This document shows, piece by piece, positions 6,787-13,894 of a stretch of 14,525 nt of DNA; position 1 is the first letter of the stretch; every line of letters starts with the position of its first letter. This stretch comes from JAENVT01 sp031373785 (GTDB lineage: Bacteria; Actinomycetota; Acidimicrobiia; Acidimicrobiales; Ilumatobacteraceae): positions 1 to 14,525 of the forward strand of contig JANMNE010000213.1 in assembly GCA_031373785.1 (NCBI GenBank), read 5' to 3'. Below the pieces are notes generated by a model, which was not told the DNA's origin, made no database searches, and saw nothing but the letters and a program-made list of their open reading frames with translations. A program made the position numbers and the translations under genes.

Positions 6787-6802
6787 TGAATGATGTCATT
6801 CA
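6787..6802. promoter_or_regulatory. Palindromic operator candidate between regulator and dehydrogenase
   Basis: TGAATGA-TG-TCATTCA is a perfect 7-bp inverted repeat with a 2-bp spacer, 41 nt before the dehydrogenase ATG (6844) and 49 nt before the regulator ATG (6737). It is the only AT-richer, symmetric element in the shared promoter. Binding by the adjacent regulator is inferred from position; AraC proteins often prefer direct repeats, so a dimeric factor encoded elsewhere is possible. Confidence 0.5.
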
Positions 6803-6843
6803 GGCCACTTGCGAGTCGAGGGTCGCCGGCGCACTGTGCTGAC

Positions 6844-8025
6844 ATGACGACCATTGCTACGGCTGCCGACATCCTGACGGACGAGATGCTTGCAGGGTTC
6901 GACGCCCGAGCTGCCAACTACGACCGGGAGAACCGCTTCTTCGACGAGGATTGGGATGAGCTGCGGAGATCCGGTTACCTGCTCGCTGCTGTGCCTACCG
7001 AGTTCGGCGGTTCCGGACTGGGACTGGATGCCGTCGCACGGCTGCAAGGTCGGCTCGCGTACCACGCGCCGGCGACGGCGCTCGCTGTCAACATGCACGT
7101 CTACTGGACGGGCGTCGCCGCCGATCTCCTCCGCTCCGGCAACACATCATGTCAATGGATACTCGAACGGGCCGCAGACGGCGAGATCTTCGCCGCACTC
7201 CACGGTGAAGCTGGCAATGACATCCCACTTGTTCTTTCGACGTCCAAGGCCGTGCGGGTGCCCGGAGGCTGGGAGATCACCGGCCACAAGCTGTTCGGCA
7301 GCCTGTCGCCGGTGTGGACGCTTGCCGGGTTCCACGCGCTGGACACCTCCGACCCAGCGAACACGCAGATCGTCCACGGGTTCTTACCGCGCAGGTCCCC
7401 CGGTTACGAGATCATCGAAACCTGGGACACCATCGGCATGCGCGCGACGCAAAGTCACGACACCATTCTCGAGCGAGCATTCGTCGCAGACGAGCACGTG
7501 GTCCTCGTGTGCCCCGCCGGCTTCAAAGGGGTCAGCCTCTTCCAGGTCGCCGTGTTCGCCTGGGCGCTGATGGGGTTCTCCACGGTGTACTTGGGCGCTG
7601 CCCGTCGAGCCTTCGATATCACGATCGACCGGATGCCCGCGCGCCGGTCGATCGCACTGACGAACTCGATGGCACATCACCCCGGGGTCCAACACCTCGT
7701 CTCTGAGATGCGCATCGCGCTCGACGCCAGCGATGCGCTTCTGGAGCGCGTGTGCGCCGATTGGACCACGGGAGTGCCGCACGACGACTGGGCCATACGC
7801 CTCATCGGTGCACGCCACTTCGTGATCAATCAGGCCTATGAGATCGTCGATCGGGCCATGGATCTCTCCGGTGGCAGCGCAGCGTTCAAGGGCAACCGCC
7901 TCGAGCAGATCTTCCGAGACGTCCGCATGGGCCGGTTCCACCCGGGCAACACACTGCTCGCGCACGAGCCGATCGGCAAGCTTTGTCTTGGCATCGACCC
8001 CGACGATCCCCAGCGCTGGGGCTAG
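6844..8025 (+). CDS. Acyl-CoA dehydrogenase family flavoprotein
   Basis: A 393-residue FAD-dependent protein of the acyl-CoA dehydrogenase fold. The N-terminal helical domain includes SGYLLAAVPTEFGGSGLGLD (43-62). The middle beta domain has GGWEITGHKLFGSLSP (141-156) and the GMRATQSHD flavin/substrate segment. The C-terminal helices include RLIGARHFVINQAYEIVDRA, LSGGSAAFKGNRLEQIFRD and VRMGRFHPGN. The usual catalytic Glu loop (YEGT) near the end is replaced by RFHPGN. That is seen in family members acting on non-classical substrates or as flavin monooxygenases (DszC-like), so simple fatty-acid oxidation should not be assumed. The ATG at 6844 gives normal length. It is divergent from the GlxA-type regulator, which probably controls it; no electron-transfer partner is adjacent. 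Confidence 0.9.
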   Translation: MTTIATAADILTDEMLAGFDARAANYDRENRFFDEDWDELRRSGYLLAAVPTEFGGSGLGLDAVARLQGRLAYHAPATALAVNMHVYWTGVAADLLRSGNTSCQWILERAADGEIFAALHGEAGNDIPLVLSTSKAVRVPGGWEITGHKLFGSLSPVWTLAGFHALDTSDPANTQIVHGFLPRRSPGYEIIETWDTIGMRATQSHDTILERAFVADEHVVLVCPAGFKGVSLFQVAVFAWALMGFSTVYLGAARRAFDITIDRMPARRSIALTNSMAHHPGVQHLVSEMRIALDASDALLERVCADWTTGVPHDDWAIRLIGARHFVINQAYEIVDRAMDLSGGSAAFKGNRLEQIFRDVRMGRFHPGNTLLAHEPIGKLCLGIDPDDPQRWG

Positions 8026-8174
8026 CTCTCGACCAACTGATTCGGGGCACGGCGCTGTTTGTTGTTCGTTCCCATGTCGGCGAACGTAATCCGCGGGTGT
8101 TACAGAGAAGCGGGGAGCCCTGCTGATCGAAGCGGACCGGCGCCGATCACGTCGTGATGCAGGGTCGCATCTCT

Positions 8175-8518
8175 TCAGGCTGCGCCGTGTCCTCGCTGAT
8201 TGATTGTTCGTTCAACGTGAACGGTTGCGGCGTACCGTGGCGTTCCAGCGGCCTCACCATCCGTCCAGCCGCCCGCGTACTTGATGGAAACGTCACGTTC
8301 CAGCTCACATCCCGGGTCGGCGAGCAGCACTGCGATCCGCGGGTCACGTCGAAGATTCCGGAGCTTCTGGCGACCTTCAACCAGACTGAACCGCACGGCC
8401 TCACCGTCGAACATGAACCAGATCGGCGTCACCTGCGGCTCGCCGTGTGGACCCAACGTCGACACGAACGCCACAGCCGTCGATGTCAACAATGGGTGAA
8501 AGTCCTCTGGGATTGCAT
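8175..8518 (-). pseudogene. Broken PPOX-class F420-dependent oxidoreductase
   Basis: The minus strand encodes a split-barrel PPOX protein (LLTSTAVAFVSTLGPHGEPQ, VTPIWFMFDGEAVRFSLVEG, RQKLRNLRRDPRIAV, ...VSIKYAGGWTDGEAAGTPRY). Two lesions are visible. First, an ATG at 8518 has an excellent GAGGAG five nt upstream but reads only 10 codons to a stop. The family N-terminus (AIPEDFHPLL) is in the next frame, and one extra G after ATG would restore it. Second, after RIAVLLADP the sequence jumps straight to GCELERDVSIKY, so the 20-25 residues normally lying between (the RxLEVRG-type strands) are missing in frame, probably by recombination between two Asp-Pro-encoding stretches. A weak TTG at 8492 could give a shortened 105-residue product. 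It is the last gene of a leftward cluster after the cupin gene, 36 nt apart. Confidence 0.68.
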
Positions 8519-8553
8519 GTCGACTCCTCGGGATGCCCGACTGTAGTCGTCCG

Positions 8554-8937
8554 TCAGGCGACGCCGAGTTTGCGAGCCATGTGGCCCATCACCTCGAGGT
8601 GTTCGTGCTGCGGGCTGAAGAGGATGACCTCGGCGTCGTCCTCCACGCGGACGGTGTGGCCTGCCGGCCAGTGAAAGACGTCGCCGCCGACGACACGGTC
8701 GGACGAGCTATCGGCGTAGGTGACCACCACCTCACCGGAGATCAGGTATCCCCAATGAGGCGCCTGGCAGAGGTCACCCTCGAGGCCCTCGAGCAGTGGT
8801 GTGATGTCGGTTCCAGCGCCGAGGCTGAAGTACTCGGCGCCGATGACGCCCGACGCGGTGCCGAAGTCGGGCAGATGACGGACCGTCGCACCGGGGATGG
8901 CGAGCACCACGGGAATCTCTTCCTTGGGAAGACGCAT
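8554..8937 (-). CDS. Small cupin-domain protein
   Basis: A 127-residue single-domain cupin. The conserved barrel core is visible as HWGYLISGEVVVTYADSS followed by the GGDVFHWPAGHTVRVED turn-strand pair and ILFSPQHEH. The first motif has one clear His (PHWGY), and the later His residues (FHWPAGH, QHEH) could help bind metal, but a canonical HxH pair is absent. The role may be sugar or small-molecule binding, or a minor dioxygenase; it cannot be fixed. The start at 8937 has AAGGA at 8 nt spacing. It is co-directional with the TIGR03086 gene (60 nt upstream) and the broken PPOX gene, suggesting one transcript. Confidence 0.85.
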   Translation of the reverse strand: MRLPKEEIPVVLAIPGATVRHLPDFGTASGVIGAEYFSLGAGTDITPLLEGLEGDLCQAPHWGYLISGEVVVTYADSSSDRVVGGDVFHWPAGHTVRVEDDAEVILFSPQHEHLEVMGHMARKLGVA

Positions 8938-8997
8938 GATTGTTGTCCTTCTTTCGTGTAGGTGGTCGTTGTGCAGGGTTTGTGTGCCGATCAGCGT

Positions 8998-9555
8998 TCA
9001 GACCGTTCGACCACTGAACGCAACGAGGCGCTCGAGCAGATCGGCGTCGGCCGGCGCGACGGTGGGCTTGGCGAACGCCTCGCCGTCGCGCATCTCCGGC
9101 GTGATGGCCTGCCGCGCGAACGCATCGACCGCCACCACCACCTCGATCGAGGGCGCCCACGTCTGACCAGTCGCCCGCGCCAGGTCCCATCCGTGGATGA
9201 GACCGTCAAAGGCCACCAGCCGGGCAAGCGTGTCGCCATCGACCTCACCGAACGGGCTATTGATCACGCGGTCGAGCGCACCGGGCGACATCACGGCGGC
9301 GAGCAGATCCGTCATCGTTGCCGCCAGTTCGACGGCCGGCACCCAGCCGTACACGGCCGGCGCCTTCACGTCGGCTGGGCTCTCGCCTCGGAAGAGCGGG
9401 GCAAACGTGCCACCACCGACGAGGATGTGGTCGAGCAGGTCGTGAACGGTGAACTTCGCACATGGGGTGGGCGAGTCCAGTTGTCCGTACCAGATCCGGT
9501 CGACCACGCCAGTCAATGCCGGAACGATCTGCGACAGCTGATCGATCGGTGTCAT
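8998..9555 (-). CDS. TIGR03086 family metal-binding protein (maleylpyruvate-isomerase/DinB-like fold)
   Basis: A 185-residue four-helix protein of the actinobacterial mycothiol-dependent maleylpyruvate isomerase N-terminal/DinB-like superfamily. It opens with the helix MTPIDQLSQIVPALTGVVDR. The segment CAKFTVHDLLDHILVGGGTF (32-51) supplies His38 and His43, and LVAFDGLIHGWDLARATGQ (113-131) supplies Asp117 and His121; these are the usual metal-ligand regions. Members may carry out thiol-dependent transfer or isomerisation or detoxification, but most are uncharacterised. The ATG at 9555 follows a purine-rich GGAAAGGGG. The frame stays open far upstream, but that part is antisense to the TPR gene. 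It is the first gene of the leftward TIGR03086-cupin-PPOX cluster. Confidence 0.88.
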   Translation of the reverse strand: MTPIDQLSQIVPALTGVVDRIWYGQLDSPTPCAKFTVHDLLDHILVGGGTFAPLFRGESPADVKAPAVYGWVPAVELAATMTDLLAAVMSPGALDRVINSPFGEVDGDTLARLVAFDGLIHGWDLARATGQTWAPSIEVVVAVDAFARQAITPEMRDGEAFAKPTVAPADADLLERLVAFSGRTV

Positions 9556-9599
9556 CGTCGGCCCCTTTCCTCGACCGGGCTCACGCCCCGGTACCTTCT

Positions 9600-9641
9600 G
9601 TGACATCCAGAGGGCGTGACAATTCATGTGACAACGCGACA
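9600..9641. promoter_or_regulatory. Repeated GTGACA boxes in the divergent promoter
   Basis: GTGACA occurs at 9600-9605, 9616-9621 and 9628-9633, with GCGACA at 9636-9641. All are on the plus strand in the 108-nt gap between the TIGR03086 start (9555) and the TPR gene start (9664). The steps are 16, 12 and 8 nt. It may be a multi-site operator; the binding factor is unknown, and chance is not excluded. Confidence 0.35.
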
Positions 9642-9663
9642 ACGTTCGAGAGGAGCCACTTCG

Positions 9664-11736
9664 ATGAGCAAGCCGGGTCACCTCGACGCGGCTCGAGCAG
9701 CTGTCGGACAGGCCCAATGGCAGCAGGCACTCGACCTGCTCGCGGCCAACGGTCCCGCAGCCGCATCGGCCGAGGGGTTCGAACTGCGGGCTCAAGCGGC
9801 ATACGGCAACGGCGACTTCGAGGGAGCCGTGTCCGCGTGGGAAGACCTGTATGCATTGCACATCGAAGAGGGTGACCCGGTCGACGCTGCACGGTCCGCA
9901 GCGATGCTCGCCATGTTTCTGCTCATCGACACCGGGCTGATGGCCCCTGTGCGCGGATGGGTCCGACGAGCCGAACGGCTCCTGGTCGGCAATCCCGAGG
10001 CTCCAGCAAACGCGCTCGTCGCCATGGTGCGCACCTACGAACGCTTCATGTGTGGCGACATCGATGCCGTACGAGTGCAGGCGGCGATCGCCATCGACCT
10101 CGGTGAACGCCTCGGTGTGGTCCCCGCGGTGGTGATAGGCCGGGTGGCCACCGCCCGCGTGACCCTGCTCGATGGCCACATCGCAGAGGGGTTGGAACAG
10201 CTCGACGAAGTGGCCACAGTGCTCATGTCTGGCGATGTCGATCCACTGACCACCGGGATGATGTATTGCGAGTTGATCTGCGCGGCACAGGGGCTCGCGC
10301 TGCACGACCGGGCGGTCGAGTGGACCGACGTCATGGAGCACTGGCGGCACGGATCTGCCTTTGGCGCCATCAACGGCCGGTGCCGCGTCCACCGAGCCGA
10401 GCTCCTCAGGGTGACCGGGCCGTGCCAGCGCGCCGAGGAGGAGGCACTGCTGGCGTGCGACGAGCTCCGCCCCTGGATGCGGCGCGAGTTCGGTTGGCCG
10501 ATGGTGGAGCTCGGCAACATCCGCCTTCGAAAGGGCGATCTGGTCGGCGCCGAGGAGGCGTTCCTCGCAGCCCACGAGAGGGCGTGGTCGGCCCAGCCCG
10601 GGTTGGCGCTGCTGCGGCTTGCTCAGGGAGATGTCGAGGCCGCGTCGGTGCTGATCGCGGACGCGATCGCCAATCCGTTCGACATACCGTGGAAAGAGCG
10701 ACCACCGTCGGGCGAACTGCGCCTGGCACCACTGCTCGACGCGCAGACGGAGATCGCAGTTGCAGCTTCCGACCTCCCGACGGCGCGCCGCTCGGCGGAG
10801 GCGCTGGGCCGCATCGCCGACCACTTCCCCAGCCCGTCGCTGAGGGCAGGGGCACAGCTCGCCGAGGCGCGCGCCCGCCTCCTGGCCGGCGACCTGGCCG
10901 GCGCGAAAGCCGCTGCCACCGGCGCCTTGACCCTGTGGGCCGAACTCGGTGCCCCATTCGACGCGGCGGTCGCCCGCACCGTGTTGGCTGAGGCCCGACA
11001 GCGCGACGGCAACTCAGCGGGCGCGCGACTGGAATGGCAGGCGGCGCGGGCCGCCTTCGATGCGTTCGGCGCGGCGGGCTGGGTGCAGCGGTGCGACGAG
11101 GTGCTGGCGGGTGGACACGCCCCAGCGTCACCGAGCACCTCCCCGGTGGCGGTGCACGCCGTGTTCTGCAGCGAGAGCGATACCAGAACCGTGCGACTGG
11201 GTGGCCGTGCCGTCGTCGTTCGCGATCTCAAGGGCCTGCGCTACATCGAGCGACTGCTTGCCGAGCCGGATCGCGAGTTCCACGTGCTCGATCTCGTCGC
11301 CGTCGAGAACGGGACCCTCTCCACAGGTGCGCCGACAGGCGATCACGGCGACGCCAGCCGGCTGTCAGCCATCGGGATGCCCATGCTCGACGAGCAGGCT
11401 CGAGCTGCCTATCGGCGCCGGCTGGCCGAAGTGGAGGAGGACATCGACGAAGCGACGATCATGAACGACCCAGCACGGCGTGCATTGGCCGAGCGCGATC
11501 GCGAGTACCTGGTCGCCGAACTGCGCAGCGCAGTCGGCCTCGCCGGGCGCCAACGCACCACCGGCAGCAGTGCCGAGCGGGCACGCACCGCCGTCACCCG
11601 CTCGGTGCGCTACGCACTGGCACGCCTCGCGGAACACCATCCCGTGGCCGCCGCACATCTCGAGCAACGGGTTCGCACTGGGACCTACTGCTCTTACACG
11701 CCGGACCCGATGGTGCCGATCGACTGGCAAACCTGA
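9664..11736 (+). CDS. TPR-rich protein with an actinobacterial regulator-type C-terminal domain
   Basis: A 690-residue cytoplasmic protein. Residues about 5-480 are tandem helix pairs with TPR spacing (AQWQQALDLLAANG, GNGDFEGAVSAWEDLY, RKGDLVGAEEAFLAAHERA, LAGDLAGAKAAATGALTLW). After a Pro/Ser linker near 485-495 comes a conserved C-terminal domain: VRLGGRAVVVRDLKGLRYIE, RLLAEPDREFHVLDLV, LDEQARAAYRRRLAEVEEDI, RDREYLVAELRSAVGL, then AERARTAVTRSVRYALARL and HPVAAAHLEQRVRTGTYCSY. This C-terminal block is familiar at the end of large actinobacterial AAA/cyclase/kinase-type regulators, but here no catalytic domain is present. Function is unassigned; a scaffold or regulator is likely. The start is well supported by GAGGAG 8 nt before ATG. 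It is divergent from the TIGR03086 gene. Confidence 0.85.
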   Translation: MSKPGHLDAARAAVGQAQWQQALDLLAANGPAAASAEGFELRAQAAYGNGDFEGAVSAWEDLYALHIEEGDPVDAARSAAMLAMFLLIDTGLMAPVRGWVRRAERLLVGNPEAPANALVAMVRTYERFMCGDIDAVRVQAAIAIDLGERLGVVPAVVIGRVATARVTLLDGHIAEGLEQLDEVATVLMSGDVDPLTTGMMYCELICAAQGLALHDRAVEWTDVMEHWRHGSAFGAINGRCRVHRAELLRVTGPCQRAEEEALLACDELRPWMRREFGWPMVELGNIRLRKGDLVGAEEAFLAAHERAWSAQPGLALLRLAQGDVEAASVLIADAIANPFDIPWKERPPSGELRLAPLLDAQTEIAVAASDLPTARRSAEALGRIADHFPSPSLRAGAQLAEARARLLAGDLAGAKAAATGALTLWAELGAPFDAAVARTVLAEARQRDGNSAGARLEWQAARAAFDAFGAAGWVQRCDEVLAGGHAPASPSTSPVAVHAVFCSESDTRTVRLGGRAVVVRDLKGLRYIERLLAEPDREFHVLDLVAVENGTLSTGAPTGDHGDASRLSAIGMPMLDEQARAAYRRRLAEVEEDIDEATIMNDPARRALAERDREYLVAELRSAVGLAGRQRTTGSSAERARTAVTRSVRYALARLAEHHPVAAAHLEQRVRTGTYCSYTPDPMVPIDWQT

Positions 11737-11741
11737 TTCCC

Positions 11742-11756
11742 GTGGACTCAGTCCAC
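11742..11756 (+). terminator. Small hairpin after the TPR gene
   Basis: GTGGAC-TCA-GTCCAC is a perfect 6-bp stem five nt past the TPR stop. GACCGC-A-GCGGTC (11766-11778) follows. Both are short and without a T tract, so a terminator role is tentative. Confidence 0.35.
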
Positions 11757-11801
11757 CTGAAGGGGGACCGCAGCGGTCGCCGTGGAAACGATCGACCACC
11801 C

Positions 11802-11821
11802 AACTAGGCCGAACTAGGCGG
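11802..11821. repeat. Tandem 10-bp repeat at the kinase-fragment stop
   Basis: AACTAGGCCG (11802-11811) is followed directly by AACTAGGCGG (11812-11821), differing at one base. The CTA in each gives a stop codon on the minus strand; the second is the stop of the kinase fragment. Confidence 0.4.
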
Positions 11822-12103
11822 TTGGGAAGCTCGGCTTCATTGCTGTCCCGGCTGTCGGGTCGTCGAGTTCGACCGTGCCGCCGTGTGCTTTCACCAGTTG
11901 GGCCACGACAGCGAGGCCGATTCCACTGCCTGCTATCGGGCGGCTGGACTCGCTGCGGTAGAACCGCTCGAACACGTGCGGGCGGTCATCGACGGGGATG
12001 CCGGGTCCGGTGTCGCTCACGGTCAACGTTGCGTGTCGTTGTACCGGGTTCTGTCGTACGGCGAGGTCGATCGTGCCGCCGGGTGGTGTGAACTTGACGG
12101 CCC
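11814..12103 (-). pseudogene. 3' fragment of a sensor histidine kinase (HATPase_c domain)
   Basis: The minus strand encodes the last ~95 residues of a two-component sensor kinase. It begins inside the N-box (AVKFTPPGGTIDLAV, with the ATP-binding Asn already lost) and continues through the G1 box VSDTGPGI, the F-box HVFERFYRSESS, and the G2 box GSGIGLAVVAQLVKAHGG, ending in a short tail. The sensor, HAMP and dimerisation/phospho-His regions are absent. Upstream of about 12103 the sequence turns into a multicopper oxidase in another frame, so the kinase cannot be made. An ATG at 12161 would only fuse 20 out-of-frame residues to it. The ATP-binding motifs themselves look undamaged, suggesting a recent loss. 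No response-regulator gene is nearby. Confidence 0.83.
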
Positions 12104-12375
12104 TACAACCCACGGTCCAACTCGAGGCCCATGTGCGGGTGAAACCAGTAGGTCCCAGCATCGGGGACGGTAAACCGGTACGTGAACCTGCCCGACGGCT
12201 CCACCGACATCTGCGTCAGGTCGTGCACCCCGTCCATGTCGTTGCGCAACGCGATGCCATGCCAGTGCAGCGTGTTGCCCGTCGTCAGATCGTTGACGAA
12301 CGTCGCCTCGATCAGGTCTCCGACCTTGACCCGGATCCCACCAGCACTCGGGCGATCACCGAACGCCCACGTCCT
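12103..12375 (-). pseudogene. Internal/5' fragment of a multicopper oxidase (first cupredoxin domain)
   Basis: About 90 residues match the first Cu-oxidase domain: TWAFGDRPSAGGIRVKVGD, then GNTLHWHGIALRNDMDGV with the HxH trinuclear-site ligands, SGRFTYRFTVPDAGTYWFHP with the second HxH (HPH), and GLELDRGL. A TAG follows where family members continue into LYGPLIVEDP. The signal peptide is not recognisable upstream of 12375, and the second and third cupredoxin domains with the type-1 copper site are gone, so the protein is non-functional. The break is shared with the histidine-kinase fragment. Both lie on the minus strand, as expected if one deletion removed the oxidase 3' part and the kinase 5' part together. 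Confidence 0.83.
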
Positions 12376-12398
12376 GACACGCCTCGACCGATCCAGCG

Positions 12399-12432
12399 CC
12401 CGCGTGCCCTCGTTCCTCGAGTGGCACGCGGG
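12399..12432. terminator. Hairpin upstream of the PAP2 gene
   Basis: CCCGCGTGCC (12399-12408) pairs perfectly with GGCACGCGGG (12423-12432). An inner CTCG/CGAG pairing (12409-12412 with 12418-12421) can extend the stem. It lies 34 nt before the PAP2 ATG and next to the degraded end of the oxidase fragment. It may be a leftover terminator or a leader hairpin. Confidence 0.45.
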
Positions 12433-12466
12433 CTGTTGACGTGCGCTGCACTGCATACTGACCACC

Positions 12467-13069
12467 ATGGACTCGTCACTCTTCGAGTGGATCAACCGGC
12501 TCGCTGATCGAACGTCGTGGGCACACGCTCCGATGAGGTTCTACGCCGGCTACGGCATCGTGGCGTTCGCCGGTCTGTTGCTCGTCGCGTTCCTTCGTTC
12601 CCGCCATCGCAACGATCTCAGAGCGATCGCCGGTTCGTTGTGGGCCGGTGCCGCTGCGCTCATCGCGCTCGGAATCGGGCAACTCATCGGCAACGCCGTG
12701 GACCGCGCCCGGCCCTACCAGACACTGACCGGTGTCCATGTGCTCATCGATCGAACCACGGACTTCTCATTTCCCAGCGACCACGCCACGACCGTCGGTG
12801 CCGTCGCCGTCGGCCTGCTCCTCGTCGAGCGACGACTGGGGCTGATCGCGACGGTCGCTGCGCTCGCAATGGCGTTCACCCGCGTGTACGTCGGGGCCCA
12901 CTATCCGCTCGACGTGCTCGCCGGCCTGGTGCTCGGCGGCACGGTCGCCTTCACCGGAGCACGCCTGCTCGTCCCGCTTCTGGAGCGAATCCTCGTGCGC
13001 CTGACGGCATCGCGGGCGGGAGTCATCGTTCGCGCGACCCATGCCGGCGTGACTGATCGTGGGCATTGA
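12467..13069 (+). CDS. PAP2-family membrane phosphatase
   Basis: A 200-residue integral membrane phosphatase that probably acts on a lipid (undecaprenyl-diphosphate or phosphatidate-like) at the outer face of the membrane. The three PAP2 signature parts are present: the ARPY part of motif 1 (Arg82-Pro83), SFPSDHAT (motif 2, His106) and RVYVGAHYPLDVLAG (motif 3, Arg139, His145, Asp149). The conserved Lys seven residues before Arg82 in classical motif 1 is Gly here. Hydrophobic helices lie at about 28-44, 55-75, 108-120, 126-138 and 150-172. The ATG at 12467 gives a typical length; no strong Shine-Dalgarno is seen. It is convergent with msrA; the 121-nt gap between them holds only a weak CCGTCA/TGACGG inverted repeat at 13161-13189. 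Confidence 0.92.
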   Translation: MDSSLFEWINRLADRTSWAHAPMRFYAGYGIVAFAGLLLVAFLRSRHRNDLRAIAGSLWAGAAALIALGIGQLIGNAVDRARPYQTLTGVHVLIDRTTDFSFPSDHATTVGAVAVGLLLVERRLGLIATVAALAMAFTRVYVGAHYPLDVLAGLVLGGTVAFTGARLLVPLLERILVRLTASRAGVIVRATHAGVTDRGH

Positions 13070-13190
13070 GCCGCATCCCGAAGACGTGGCAGCGCTCTGA
13101 CCGTCTCCGCAACGGTGTGACCATGACAACCTTCGAGCTGTGAATTTCGTTGATTGCTGGCCGTCACCGGCGACTTCCGCAGCTGACGGG

Positions 13191-13706
13191 TCAGGCATTC
13201 GCCTCGCGGCGCGGGAGCTTCCAGTTGGGCCTGACGAAGTGGCAGGTGTAGCCGGCCGGATAGCGCAGCAGGTAGTCCTGGTGCTCGGGCTCTGCTTGCC
13301 AGAAGGGACCCACCGGGACGACTTCGGTGACCACCTTGCCGGGCCACAACTCCGATGCTTCGACGTCGGCAATCGTGTCGTCGGCGATGGCGCGTTGCGC
13401 CTCATCGGTGTAGTAGATCGCCGACCGGTAGCTGGCTCCCATGTCATTGCCCTGCCGGTTCTTCGTCGTCGGATCGTGGATCTGGAAGAAGAATTCGAGC
13501 AGATCGCGGAAGGACCCCTGCTCGGGGTCGAAAATGATCTCGATTGCTTCGGCATGCGAGCCGTGATTGCGGTACGTCGCGTTCGCAACATCACCACCCG
13601 TGTAGCCGACTCGCGTCGAGATCACGCCCGGACGATTGCGGATCAGATCTTGCATTCCCCAGAAACAGCCGCCGGCGAGGACGGCTCGTTCAGTCGCCTG
13701 ACTCAT
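13191..13706 (-). CDS. msrA: Peptide-methionine (S)-S-oxide reductase
   Basis: This enzyme repairs S-epimers of methionine sulfoxide in proteins and free Met, using thioredoxin-type electrons. The 171-residue product has the catalytic GCFWG (Cys14), then RVGYTGGDVANATYRNHGSH with AEAIEI, the central LEFFFQIHDPTTKNRQGND and GASYRSAIYY, and EPEHQDYL near the end, all in the usual order. A possible resolving Cys is in YTCHF. I placed the start at the ATG at 13706, because GAGGAG lies six nt upstream; the ATG at 13712 directly abuts that site and is less likely. It is a single-gene unit with no msrB adjacent, and is divergent from the S4-domain gene. Confidence 0.95.
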   Translation of the reverse strand: MSQATERAVLAGGCFWGMQDLIRNRPGVISTRVGYTGGDVANATYRNHGSHAEAIEIIFDPEQGSFRDLLEFFFQIHDPTTKNRQGNDMGASYRSAIYYTDEAQRAIADDTIADVEASELWPGKVVTEVVPVGPFWQAEPEHQDYLLRYPAGYTCHFVRPNWKLPRREANA

Positions 13707-13894
13707 GTTCATCTCCTCATCTCGTACCCGAACGTGACGCGTACGCCTCGGCGCTCGGATTCCACGAACGATACCTCCAGCGTGGTCGGGCGCGACTCCG
13801 GTACGACGGGTACTCATCGCGCACCCGAGCGAGCTCAACGGGTTCGAGGCAACAGCTGTAGCCGCGCCCATGCCAGACTGCTCGTATCGATTCA

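Noticed and set aside
8026..8174. Possible RNA gene or terminator after the acyl-CoA dehydrogenase-like gene
   Set aside because: Only a short palindrome (ATCACG-T-CGTGAT, 8146-8158) is present; no tRNA cloverleaf or strong stem was seen.
9556..10824. Long minus-strand open frame upstream of the TIGR03086 gene
   Set aside because: It is antisense to the well-supported TPR gene; the translation is Arg/His/Gly-rich without domain patterns, and the real start at 9555 has a ribosome site.
10266..11131. Long frames on both strands inside the TPR gene
   Set aside because: Arg/Pro/Gly-rich shadows produced by GC-rich third positions; the TPR frame carries the protein-like composition.
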